Shown: piece after piece, positions 22,163 to 34,900 of the stretch
Layout of the letters: the number at the start of each line of letters is the position of its first letter
How positions within the stretch are numbered: the stretch's first letter is position 1
Assembly (NCBI GenBank): GCA_003971905.1
Contig: RSEE01000087.1
Location: 124,001 to 188,000 of the forward strand
Origin: Moniliella sp. 'wahieum'
Lineage: Eukaryota > Basidiomycota > Moniliellomycetes > Moniliellales > Moniliellaceae
DNA length: 64,000 nt
Direction: 5' to 3'
Notes under the pieces: model-generated
Database searches by the model: none
What the model was told of the DNA's origin: nothing
The model's input: the letters and a program-made list of their open reading frames with translations, nothing else
Program-made: the position numbers and the translations under genes

Positions 22163-25100
22163 CTATATAGTGAGGTTGATATTGAACTGGCCTCTATATC
22201 AAGCGATACTCCGTATGATTAATTAAGGATGTATTAGAAGCAAAAAGGGCGGCTCATTTGCTCAGATTCAGGAGTGCTTTCACGGCATAATCTTATAATT
22301 CCCTGTGTTTTCTCCTCCATTTTATTTTATGATTCCATCTGTTTGTCCCTCCATTTTGCATCTTCATTGCTCCTCCCGCAGTTGGCAACCCTCCTATTCT
22401 GTGGTCTTTGCGGCCTGAATACCTGGACGGTTAAAGAATTGATCACATCTTTACGCTTTTGAGTATGTCCCAGTGATTCCTGGATATTTTGTGCTCATAA
22501 GCCTATGTAGAATGGACAAAATCGGGTTCAATGGAAGTGTCTAGCTAAGGTGTGCTCTGGTGTTACTGTGTGGCAATCTAAGCCTTATTCGTCCCCTATT
22601 CAGACCAGGAAGTCACTGCAGGTCCGAGAGTAGTCGCCCCTGACTTCCCTGTGCAGGTGTCGTTGACCTCCATACATCATCACCGCTACGTATCAACATC
22701 ACCACACCACTTGTGCGATTGCATCGTTTTTGAATGCCATCGCGACTTCATTCCCCATCTGGGAAGAGTGTGACATGTCTGCGCTAATATGTGCTTGAGG
22801 GAACCAAGAGAAGCGCGAGCGTTAAGCGCTACTGCTCGCAGGGCGAGGTGAAATATAGGGCTCATAACTTGAGAATGGGCATTTTTGAAGAAAGATAGAG
22901 TGCGAAGAGGCCAGTATTATACGAAGAGAGAATCCCGCCAAATCATCGGCAAATAATATCTCATCCGAAGCACTCTGCTTCCTGACGCTCACGGCAAAAG
23001 AGGGGAAGGGACTAACCCGAACCCGAATGGCCTATCAAAAAGCCGTTTAGGGTTAGATGGACGTGCCACGCATCACGAGGAAATACGCGTACGTAACCCA
23101 CAACATATAGTTGCTTCTCGTTCCCCGTGGATTATTAATGTCTTGTGTTCAGACGATCGCGGTCACGGTGACCGGCGACTTGTATTTCAAAAAGGGAGTG
23201 ACTACAAGCCTTCTGCCTTTTTCTTTTCCCCACGAATCTACGACCCGGGAATCGGAGGAGATCATCTCCACCCCCCGCTCTTTCAAAAATCCATCAACGA
23301 AGCAATAACCCCCTGCTCCCAGACTTCCCGTACAGGAATGCGGAAACGCTTAAGGGAAACGTGGCGGAAAAAGATGCCGATATGCGAAAGGGTATAACCT
23401 TGGTAGGGTTACCCTGCAGGGACCCTATATTAATGAGTCACCGGTCACCTAACATCAGTGATCACCGATCATCGATCAAGTGAATCGGTCAGTACACCAC
23501 ACAGGCGTGGCGCTTGCGTATTTGGGCAGAAGGGTTCGGCTCTAGGCTGCTGCATCACCGGTCACCGGTCACCTCTTCTCTCAAATGCTTCCAATTCTTT
23601 CACCAACAGTCACCCTCATCGTGTGCTTCAAGCTCGAAGCTTGAATGCCGCTGGGGCTCACCACTGTGCCTTATTGACGCCTTGTTCGAAGGCAGTCGGT
23701 ATCGTATACCAGGAGGCCTGAGCACTATATGCATACCCTGCTGCAGCACTGAAGAGCTACATTTTAGAGAGGGCTTTGCCTTCGACCCTCAGCAACTATA
23801 ACTATACTTGTATGGGCCACATTGTTGAGCCACGGAGAGTGTGCATGGTTGGCCAAAGTCCCTTCACACTCTCAGCAGGTCAAGGACCTCCGGATTTCGC
23901 CAAAGGGTGGCTGTGGTGCGATTGAGCAAGGTCCCTTCTGTTGACCAACACCAGGGGTCTAAGGGCCAACAACTACCTCCGAGGCCCCTTACACACCCGG
24001 GCACCACGCCAGTATCCCTATCCTCTGGCCTTGTGCCGCTCCACCTTCTCGTTCTTCTCAGATCTCATCGATCTCATCCGCAGTCTGGGTTCAACGTGTT
24101 CAACGTTCAACCCCGCTCCTGTCTTCTCTCTACCCCTGCATAACTGCACTTAGGACGTCGCTGGGTACCCAGGATCATTTACTTTGAGTCTATCTTCAGG
24201 CCAGCTTCAGGTCAAGTTCTCGGGCTTGTATTTTCTCTTTTTCGCAGTCAGGCCCGGAGGCGACTGGTTGATCGATGTTACTTCAGGTATCGTTCGTTGG
24301 ATTAGACCACCATCACAGGTATAGGGCGGCTGCATCGCCCTCGCGGCCCTTCAGTATAGCACTCCAGTTCTCATCACCCCCTCGGCTCAGCTGCCACCCA
24401 AGTCCTAACCCTACCCACGGGGCAAAAGATTGACCTTCAAGCTTCAAGCTTCAAAAGAGGCTGAAGCGTGAAGCGATGTTTCTCTGGGTTCCTTGGCTAA
24501 GGGGGGTTGAGGGAGTTGAGCGCGTTGAGCGTTGATTGCGGTCCTCAGCTGGACCAGGGCCCCCACTAGTTCGCCTCGGTTCGACTGGCTTCCGCGCTGC
24601 AGATATCGTGCCAGCGGGCAAAGCCAGTGACACTGCCCCTGTTCCGCACTCCATTTTCTCCTGTGTGTGCGCCTCACTGGCCCTGTGCCCAGTTGGGCAT
24701 CCTATATAGATGCGTTTGTACCCAGACCCAATTATGGCGGCAACCAGTGACTGTTCCTGTACCCGGCCCCCTAGGCTAACACCGGACTCTTAGTAATCCA
24801 CCAGAGGCTCAATTCAAGCCTAACTTGCACCAAAAGATAATGCCAATTTCTGCGATAAAGACGTGGACGCCGTTGGGGTCGATCACGCTTGATGCGTGAT
24901 GCATGATGTGCGTATTCCCTGTATCTTAGGCCTTGACCGCAATATGCTGTAGCATGGATAGCAGTGCCCCTCTTCCTATCTGACAATCTCCTCGTTTCTC
25001 AGAGAGAATCGACCACACGATGTATTGGTTCAAGGAGGACAAGGCCAGAGGAGGCCTGAGCTCCAAACTAGGACCTGTCATTGTGATCTTTCCGTTGGCT

Positions 25101-25643
25101 GCAGCGAGAAAAATGCTACACTGCCCCCAAACTGGCAGCGGAATCCTAAAATTGGGGGAATGCATCCCAGAATTGGCAGAATTTCGAAACGACGCGTCGT
25201 CGATAATCGATTAATTTCCACAATTGAGCGCGCGCCCAAGCCCAGCTACGCCTTGTGGTTTAGAGCCACCATCTCTACCAACCACGCCAGATTTCTGGCA
25301 GCTCTGTCAGCTGGTTTGCGACCCGCCAGCCGCCCCAGCCGCTCGCGTCAGTTCACCACGACCAAGGCTCAGACGCCGACCCGATTGCCCCTCGCCCCTG
25401 CCACTGCGGACCACGCCGCACTGGACGAGAGGTTCTTTTGGCGACGAGACGTTGCGAAGGTGGTGGTGCACCAGGTGAGGCACCAATTGGTAGCAGTACG
25501 TGTTTGCATCTTTCACGCCGGCGCTTGTGAGGCGCTCCAGCCGCGCCTGCCCGCCCGCCCAGCTGATACGTACGCTTTGGTCGCCAGGGCGACATTTTCC
25601 CCTTTGCGCTCCCCTATATGAGGCTTTGTTCATCTGAGCCAAC

Positions 25644-28337
25644 ATGCGCCCCAACCCGCCCAGCAGCAGCCTGGCGCATTCATCGCCAGCGCACGGCCTC
25701 CTCCGATCGCTCCAGCTGGCGGCCGCTGAGCAACCCTACTGCGCGGCCCTCGATCCCGGCTGCCGCTCCGCCTTTGGGGAACCACCTCAGCACCCCCAAC
25801 CCTAATCTCTACCCCCAGCCCAGCTCCAGCCCCATACCCATCCCACGTTCCATCCCAGTCCCAATTCCATTCCAATTCCCATTCCCAACTCCATCCCACC
25901 CCCACCCACCCACTCCCCTGCCCCCCCTGGCCCATCTCCTACCTTCCCCCACGCGCCCCCACCGTCCCACCCATCCTCTGGGGGCCACTTCCCCCGTCTT
26001 TCCCCAGCCCTCGTCTTCCCCTTCCTTTGCCCCCCGTCCACGGCCATCGCCACGCCGCAATCCTCGGTCCCGCCGCCGCTGTCCGTGGTGCAGTCCGCCG
26101 CACTGGTTTCTGTATGTTTTTTTTTTCGTCTCTGCTTCCTCCTGGACCGTGACTGATTCGCATCGAAGGGCAAGAGAAAACGGGTGGATCCGGGTGGATC
26201 TCGGAAGGAGCCACATTTGGCCTCGCGCGGCCCTACTATTTCCCATGGAATGAGTCAGCAGGACGCCCATCCTGCTCCTCCCCCTGCAGCATTTTATGAG
26301 CCCATGCCGTGCCCCGCACCCAGCCCATCTCTGCTCTCAGCTATCTCTTTCGCAAGGCGGCGGCGAGCAGGCAGAACGTTCCAAGCAAGACCGCCTTTCC
26401 CGAGGGACGTTGGGTGGAGGCCGTGGGGCGGAGACCTCCAGCACGACTCACCCACTTCCTGCGTCTCGACGTTTGCCGTCTGCCGCTTCGCCCTTCCCTC
26501 CACATGGATTCGTCCCCATGCCAGCGCAGGCGTCAACCTCTCAGTCCAATTCGACCTTGAACTCTTCCTCACTGCATCCGAGGGCACAAGGCAGCCCTCA
26601 GCAGCACTCGCCAGTTCAAGCCCCGTACCCGTCCACCCGCAGCCGCGCATCTGCTTCCCTCTCTTCCCAGTCAACCCCGGGCCAGAACAAGCCCCAGCGC
26701 CGAAGTCAGGACATGCTGAAGCGACCAGCAACGCGCGCCACATCCAGCTCCTCCGCATCCGCCGCTGCCGTGTCCTCCCAGAATAAGGACATGCCGTTGC
26801 CCACTTCAACTCCACCCGCCCCATCCTTCACACGCTCCCGAATGAGTCCCTCACCAGGAAGGGATATCGAACGAGGCGATCAGCGTTCCACCAATGTGTC
26901 CTTTTTTCCGTCCCAATGGCCCACCGAGCAAGGCGGACCAAGTTCGTGCTGCGCAGCTCGAGTGGAAGATATCTTTCTTCTTTCGGGTCGCATCACTCGT
27001 ATTCCGATTCGTTCCCACCGGCCCTACCCAAGGACGCGCCGATCCAAGGCGAGGATTGCCCCGAACAAGGGGATTCTGCGCCGCGGGTTGGGTTCTGGGT
27101 ACTTCCACCTACGACGGGGGGAAGAAACGCTGCGCCCACCGCAACTGGATCCTGTTCTGCTGGAAGAAGGGGTGGAGGAGGGCGACGATCTGTCGCAGCT
27201 CATGGGCGGCGTTGCGAATGCCGTTTCGCCACCCACGACCTCTTTACTCCAGCGAAGGTCGCACCAAAGCAGCCCCCTCGCCCTGTGCTGCGGGATATGG
27301 CAGGCCCCCAATCCAAAGTGACATGGGCTTTCGTTCTGACCAAGGTGGCTACGGCGGAGGCCATCCCGCCATTCCTCAAGTCTGGGCTGGCCAGCGCGCT
27401 GCAGGGTTCGTTTGCGCCTCAGCTACAGGAGAAGGAGGATTGGATCTTTGATTTGGGGGCGGTTGAGCCCCGAGGCAAGTCCCGCGTGTTGCTCCTGCAC
27501 AGCGTCAAGACAGGCATCTTTCATCTGATGCAAGCAGATGGGGCGGTATCGAACCTGCTTCTCAACGATACCCATCTTTCCCCGTGGTACGATCGGGATG
27601 GGTACCTGCTTGAACCTACACGGGAGCGGGCACAGGTAGAAGTGAATGTGCCGCAGTTGACCAACTGTTGGCGCAGCACAACCAAGAGGTCCGCGCACAC
27701 AACAAGGCCGTCAAGCGCTGAATGCGGTCAAGCGCGAGACGGGCATACGATCCAGGGCGGTGGAGCAGGCAGAGAACAGAGTAGAGAGGAAGGGCACGAG
27801 ACATTGGAACAGCTCCAAGAGGAGCTCGCTCAAGCGGAAGAAGCCAAAGAGGCAGTGCGGCAAGAGGTGCAATTTGTGCGTGCGCAGCTGCGCCGCGGCG
27901 GGGGCGGAGATCCAGTGGCGGTGCAGCACGCCAATGCCCTTGCCCGAGCAGAGGAAGAGGCGCACCAGCTCCAGGACGAGATTCGTGCCCTTTCTGTGCC
28001 CGGACCCACGGTGGCCGGCAGGGCAGCGCAGCGGGAGCGCGCAGCGCATGCGCTGTCCTTTTGCGGTCGGAAGAGACGAGCGGGGAGGCCGAGCAGGCAC
28101 GGCTGCGTGCCGAGGAGGTGGCGAGGGCGCAGGCGGTGCTACAGGATGCAAGCCAGTCGCCCGAGGCACGGCAGCGGGCAGAGATTACGCTGCGTGCGTG
28201 TGCGGCGCTGCCAGGCGGCCGAGGCGGCGCCTGAGTCGATGGAGGAGGAGCTGGCGGCGCTTGCGAGGAGGCAGCTGCGTTTGGGCCGTCGGTCGGGTGG
28301 CGGAGGGCGGAGGCGGGGGGGTGGTCCGGTGGATTGA
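25644..28337 (+). CDS. Unrecognised Pro/Ser-rich protein with C-terminal coiled coil
   Basis: No family recognised. A possible start is ATG 25644 (MRPNPPSSSLAHSS...). A Pro/Ser-rich region follows, then a well-supported intron at 26112-26168 (GTATGT...GAAG) joining LSVVQSAALVS to GKRKRVDPGGSRKE, a basic patch that could be a nuclear signal. Next come Ser/Gln-rich sequence and a folded-looking segment at about 27330-27660 (KVTWAFVLTKVATAEAIPPF, SRVLLLHSVKTGIFHLMQAD). A coiled coil closes the protein at about 27660-28230 (LEQLQEELAQAEEAKEAVRQ, then EAEQARLRAEEVARAQAVLQ in another frame). It ends at 28232 or, in another frame, 28335-28337. At least five frameshifts break it. A scaffold or regulator is possible, but no function is assigned. 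Confidence 0.5.
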
Positions 28338-28955
28338 TCCGCTCGGCGGGGGCAGGAGGGAGCGCGCCCGCTCATCCGTATACCCGCGGGCGTCTTCGCC
28401 CACACTGCTATGTGCCAGGTGGAGTGGGGAGAGGAGGGAAAGGCGATGGTGAGGAGGCGACAGGGGCGGAAGATGAACGATGACGATGAGCAGGATGCGA
28501 ACGGTGGATCGCACAGGACGAAACATACAGAGGGCGCCTAGGCCAGCGATAGACGGCCTGCTCCACCGTAGTGTGTCTCCGATCCGACGGGATCAACCAT
28601 TGACTTTTCCTGTAATCATGCAGTTCCAGCACAACTGGCTGCGCGGGGGGGGGGGGCGGAGGGGGCGGAACGAGGCTCCCCAGGTGGGGCAACCAGTTCC
28701 ACGCTGGAGGCGGGTTGTGCGGCGAGGAATTGAAACGTTGCGCTGGGCGGGGAGTGCGGAAGCGCGCGGAAGCAGCGCGCGTGTGTGGACATGTGATGAT
28801 GTTTGATTACCGCCCTGGGGGCCCTTCGCCACGCGGGTGTCGCATGTTTGGGGCGGTGGCACGTGATGGCCGAGGCAGCGCGTCGGCCCAGCAGAGACGC
28901 ACAGGTTATGCGCAGACCCACACCACACCACCCCACCCCCATCGCGCATCCATCC
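28338..28955. other. Intergenic and promoter region of the giant gene
   Basis: About 600 bases of GC-rich DNA with a G11-rich run near 28646-28660 and a CA/CCA-rich leader (28918-28950) just before the next ATG. Antisense frames are open but have no gene-like features. Confidence 0.45.
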
Positions 28956-31900
28956 ATGGCCGACCCGCACGGCACGCGGCTGCGTCGCCCTCGCCCGGAA
29001 GCAGCCCCTCCGCCGCGCCCGCCGCCTCCATCCCCGCCGCCCGCTTCAAGCGCCGCTCCGCTGCCCCCTCACCGCCGCGTCGCCCGCGCCTGCCCCGCGC
29101 CTGCCCCCGCGCCTGCCCCCGCGCCTGCCCCCGCGCGCACCGCCGCCCCCTCCCCTGGCCAGCCCCTTTCTGCTTCGCGAGCGCCAGCAAGCCGCCGCCA
29201 GCCGAGCTCGTCCAGGCCTCCTTCCATCCGCCTCCTCCTCTGCCCACCGCCAAGCGTCGCCCCGCGCCCACGCTCTCACCCGCGGACAGCATGTCTCTCC
29301 CCCCGACCCCCGCGCGGACCCCGCGCCAGATCGCGCCGGCCCCAGGGTCGGATGCGCCCTCCGCCTCTCACGCGTCTCCTCCCCCTGCGCTTCCCCTCGC
29401 CACACCGGCCAGGGAGCCCGGAACGCGCGTCTGCCACGCCCCCGCGCTTGTCTACACCCGAACCGCGGGAGGCACCAGCACCCGCCCGTACCCATCGCCC
29501 TTACGGCGTGCGTCGCCTCTCCGTCGTGGTCCCGTTCGTCATGCCCCATCTATCGAGAGCGGGACCTCGCGCCCCTCATCTCCTACCCGACCTGGTATGC
29601 TTCCCATCCGCCGTCTCCTACCCGGCAACCGCCTTTGGGAACTCCACGGCAGATCGCGCCTGCTCACATGCTCGAGGCACCTTCTCCCCAAACTTCCCCT
29701 TCGCGGTCCACGACGCGATCGCACACGTCTTCCTCCACTCACACGCGAGACGTTAGGCCGCCCTCGGGCTCTCCTACCGGGTGCCGCTTCCGCCGTCGGA
29801 CGAAGGCGCGTCACCCCATCTGTGGTGCACAGGCATCTTTCCGCCGAGCATGGCCCACCTGAGGAGGGGCCCGCCTACGTCGTCACCACCCCCGGTAGCC
29901 GCCACTGCACCATTACTAGATGCGCCTGAAAGGTCGCCTGTGGCATCGTCTGTCGGCCCCGCCCCGTCCCTCGACGCGCATCACGCCCTGCCTCCCGCAG
30001 GCTCGCTCCCACTTATTGAGCAAGAGCCTTCTTCGGGTTCCAGTCAGTCGGTGCAGACCAGCCCGGGGGAACAGTGGGCCCGCCGTCAACACAGATCCAG
30101 CATTGCTCCTCGCACATACCCGACCTCCAACCTGGCCACATTCCAAGTAACGTCTCTAGCTCGGTACGTGTCGGAACCCTTTCCTCTGCGTTCTTACTCG
30201 TGCCAGAGAGGATCTGACCTTGTTTGCTATCCCCTCCGATAACCTCCCACAGTCCCACCTCCCATCTGTACCGGCCTCGAGGGACAATCGCGAGCGCGAC
30301 CTGCCCCCGCCGCCTCCGTCGTCCACAAGCGCGTCGGTGCAGGAGCGGCGCCGAGCATTTGAGTCACTACGCCTCCAGTCGCGGGATCAGGTTCCACCTC
30401 AAGGGGACGCGATACCCAGTCCCTTACCGGCTCGGATCAAACGCCAGCCCCTCTCTGCCCGAAGCGTATCGACGCTAGCAGAGCAAGCGAGTGTTGCTTC
30501 TGGCGCAGCTGCCTCGGCACAGGACTCGAATCGATCCTCGGACAGGCGAGGAAACGGGTGCGCTTATCCGTGTTTGCCCTATCGAGCTGTACGACTTGAT
30601 CCCCTCGACCTGGCTCGATCGGGGCCGAGACGGGGCGAGTGGAGCGCGGCTGGACAGCTGCCAACGCACACTTGTTGAACATTTGCTCGTCCTAAGCCAT
30701 CGCGCGCCTCCCTACCCCGATCCCGACCATCTTGTCTTTGTCCTTGCTGATATTGCCAAGGTGCGACCGGGGAAGATAGTGAATGTGCTCCCCCCGCTCA
30801 GGGCAAGCGGCGGTACCCCCTCGAAATCCACATGAACGAACCGGGAGATTTGTTCATCTCCTTTTTCTCGGCTCGCGAGCGACTTGATTTTACCATTGAC
30901 CTTGAGTATGTCCCCGATTCCTATCCGGCGTCACTCACACTAACATTCTACGCAGGGACCATGTTCGTCGACACACCATTGCCGGACTTCATCGGCAATC
31001 AGCCCCTGTGGGCGGGCTGACCCCGCTACTGCATACAGAGGGACGGACACATACCCTCACTGCCTCCCCCTCCCCTCGCGTGAGCCAGGCTGCACCAAAT
31101 AGTCCGGGGCCATACCAGATCCCTCCCGCCGCTCCCGATACGCCTCGCATCGGTTCTGAGGTGGACTCTGAGATGGGGTCCCAGCTCTTACCCGGTTGGT
31201 CCGCTGCCGACTGGGCGCGCCGCTCCCAGGCCACAGTCCCCTCTGCTCGGGGAATCTCGCAGCTCGCACCACGCTTCCCAGCTCGCACCCTACCGTGCCT
31301 CATTCCGAGACCCAGCGCCTTTCGCGCCACGGACCTCCTACCGTGCTGGCACCCCCGTCGGACCTGGGCATGCCAAGCATTGCTCCCGATACCGCATCCG
31401 CACCAGTTGGAGGGCAGAGGGGAGGGGCGACTCAAGTCAGGGAGACGCTGGATGAGTCCCATGCACCTCCACCGCAAGCTACGCTGCAGCCCTCGGCATT
31501 GGGAATGTCCACCCTTGGGATTGATGGTGGCCAGGATCCGCGTCCCGTCAACGCTGCCAATCCTGCCACGACAACGACAGGAGGTACACATGTCCCGACT
31601 TTGACGGCGGCGCCTTCCTCGGCGCTGGGCATGTCTACCCTCGGGATCGATAGGGGGCCCCCTCCCACCTCGTTGCTCCTCCAGTGGAACAAAGATCTGC
31701 TGCTGGGGAGGGTTCGTATGCTCCCACCCTCGTCGCAGGCCCCTCCTCAGCACTGGGTCTTTCCACCCTCGGTATGGACCCAACGAGAGAAGAGCGTCCC
31801 CCCGTTGAGCCTGTCGGAGAAGCCCATCTTCCTTTGGAGGTACCCATCCTCGTGCCGAGACTGAGCGTGGCCTGCCTCCCGCGGCGAATGCGAGAATGCC

Positions 31901-34900
31901 CTCGGATCTGGGTGCGCCTAGTTTGCCCACTGGTATGGGCGACCCTTCCTTTTCCGGTGCTTCGCTTCTCCAGCGCGAGCCAAGTACCCTGGACAATGGT
32001 ACGGTTGTGGGTGCGCCCACTGTGCTGGCCAGCGACTCGGCAAGTATGGTGAGTGTTGGACCCCCTCCTTCCTACGGTGGGAGTCAGCCAGCCTCGGTCC
32101 TACCGGGTCTGACGAGGGAAGGCACCAGGCGGTTCAATCCGACGCTGCAGGATGTTCCTGAGACGCAGACCAGTGCACGCACAGAGAGCGAGCCGACGCC
32201 GGGCCCCATTGACCCTTCTACCCTCTCGGCACCAGGAAGTGCACTGAAGCGCCCGCCCTCGACGGTGACGGATGAGTATGCCACCCCTCCCAGGACACGG
32301 TCCGATGCGGCCGCTTCCACCTTTGGCATGGACGATGTCCCAGATATCGCCACGGTCAGGATGCGGTCCGCACCGTCCCCTCAAACATCGCCGTCACTTG
32401 AAAAAGTGCCCCCGTCGGCCGTTGGCTCGATTCGGGATGCCTCGGTGTTGTATGCCGCTCCTTCGGCAGTAGAGAGAACAGACCCTGCTGAGAGGCGAAG
32501 CTTGGTTCACTCAATCAACCTCTCCGCTCGTACAGGGGCTACACCCCAGGTCGACTCAGCTCTGTTCTCGCCTGCCATTTCCCATGTGGCAGTCCATTCT
32601 GTCCAAGGCGCTCCCTCGACGTCGGGTCCGCCATCGACCGAAGGGGCGCCGTCGGAGCAGGGACCCCCTGAGACGCGATCCAATGCACCTACCACAATCT
32701 TTGATTTGTCTGATATCCCCGATATCGGTATGGTCAGGATGCGTTCGTCCTCTCCCTCGTCCCGCTCTCGCACACCACGGCCACGGTCGCCCCAGACGTC
32801 GCCATCACTAGAGAGGACCCCCAAGGCGCGTTCGCCGCCCTCGGCCCCGTCGGCAGTTGGCTCGCTCCGGATGCTTCGGTATTGTATGCTGCCCCGTCGA
32901 CAGTAGTGGGAGCAAGGCATTCAGAGGGAAAGCATGGTCCATTCCATCAACCTCTCCGCTCGGCCAGGACCCTCACCCGAACCGGACCAGTACCCAGATA
33001 TGGAACAGGACAAGTTGGCCGATCCAACACACTTATCTCTTGCCCTTTCCGACATGGGAGTTCCTTCCGTCCAGGGTGCACCCACAGTGCAGGACATGCC
33101 CGACGCACCCTCCGCTCACGCGGTGCCCAGGGTCACTTCCCTCCCTACGGTGCAGCGGCACAGTTTGCAGCTCTCCCCAATGGGTTCGGGCATGCCCCAC
33201 TGGGAAGCGGACGCGGCACGGCGTCGGCCCAGGGAGGCAGAGTCAGAGTTGGAACCGGTGGCTGAGAACGCATTCGAGACGGCGGGGCCGACCGAGTCGC
33301 GCTTGGCTGCGACGTTGCCGCCCACTCCCCACACTGCCTCGCCTGTGCCCCGCATGTTGGAGCTGGCAGACGCGCCTCCGCATCCCACAAGTCAGTTCCT
33401 GGCCCACCTTCGCCCCCCGCCCGTCGAAATGGCGCCCGTCGACCCGGCACCCCACAGCACGGTGCCCGCAACGGACATGACGGCGTTGCAAAATATGGCG
33501 GGCTTGCGAAGGTCGGTGCTTATGGACCAGCCTCGGCCAGTGACGCTCCACACCTTGCCTGATGCACAGCCTGAGCTCCCTCTTCAGCCCGAATCGACGC
33601 TGTACACGCGCATCCCGCCCTCGCCGCCGCCACCCGTGGGGGGACGGCGAGGAAGAGGGCGAAAGGCCACGCCGATCGTGGGATGGTCAAGACACAGCCG
33701 TGCCCCGTCCTCGCTCGTCTTGGACGCTCGGGGACGAGGGAAACCGACGGAGCATGGTCCCGGACGCGCACCTTTCCCATCTCGCCGATCCTCATCGGGT
33801 CAACACGGTGGTGGCGACGGATTATGGAGCGGCCGAGCCAAGGCCGACTGTTCTTCCCGAACATAGGCAGCAGTATGGGCCGGTGCCTGTGCCCTCGTAC
33901 CCTGTCCCGCCACCCGCGGTGGACATGGCTGACGCTCAGGAGCCTCGGGAGCACCACCTTCCCCACGTGCACCTTCCCCATATTCATTTCCCCCATGCGC
34001 CAGCCGACGAGACGACGATGGGAGATACCCCTCATGCTCATGCGCCTTCGGCATGGACCGGTCACGACTCCCGCATGCCGGCTCTCGTTGCGCGGAACGA
34101 GAGTATGCGCAGTACTGCCTCGACCGACTTGTTGCCGTCAGACAGTGCTAGCCAGGTGGGCTCCCGCTTCCGCCACTCGTTCTCCGACCCAGAGCCCGGC
34201 ATGGGCGCCGAGGTCATCCACCATTCGCAGGAGGCCGTGCCGCGCATCGCACCGGTGCCCATGGTGGTTCCATCGCAGGTGCCGACCCAGGCGCCGACGC
34301 TGGCTCCGAGGCAGCTTTCGGCAGATGAGGGGGCCGCCCAGGTCCCGACGGCCCTTACCCCGACGCAGACCCACCCGCAGTTGCCGACGACTGGGAGGAC
34401 TTCAACCCGAGCGGAGCCCATGATCGATGGGCGATGCGCCGCACCACTCTGTACTGCCCATGACCCAACCGCCTCTCCCACACCTTCATGAGCAGGCGGA
34501 GGAGTTGATGCCCATGCCCGAGCCCCAGTACCACTCGTTTGTGGGTGACGACGAAGGCTTCCCCCATGCCGACTTGTACGACAGGGACGCGCCCCGCACT
34601 GCGTACATGGCCGACAGCGAGAGCATCCCCTCGATCGACATGGAGGCCGAGATCCGGGCGCGGCGGCGAGCGCGGTTGCAAGCACAGGAAGGGTCGATGG
34701 CCGACCCAGCTTCGGAGCCACGGGCATTTGGGCCGGGCACCCAGGTGAGCGGCCAGCCGGCCAGCCGGGTCGTCGCGCAGGACTTGCCACCCCGTCCATC
34801 CGCCCCGGCTCGATTGTGCCGCCGACGGTGACGGGGTCGATGGCCCATCCGCCTGCTTCGATGGCAGGAACGGGGTACCCGCGCGCGCCCACCGTCGCTG

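Larger units (their letters stand above)
19746..25643. other. Gene-poor, lower-GC stretch with small repeats
   Basis: Nearly 6 kb with no recognisable gene. It contains AT-rich patches (19800-20120, 22180-22480), short direct repeats listed separately, CATGATGCATGATGC-type strings at 21400-21420 and 24890-24910, GATCACCGATCATCGATC-like strings at 23455-23480, AAGCTTCAAGCTTCAA at 24437-24452, and telomere-like hexamers. From about 25220 the composition turns GC-rich. A frame at 25330-25476 followed by a GTGAGG donor could be a 5' exon of the next gene, but this is unproven. Confidence 0.5.

Noticed and set aside
30989-32020. 343-codon minus-strand frame with Gly/Arg-rich sequence
   Set aside because: Antisense of the repeated Ser/Pro coding region; the sense strand shows conserved repeats and splice sites.
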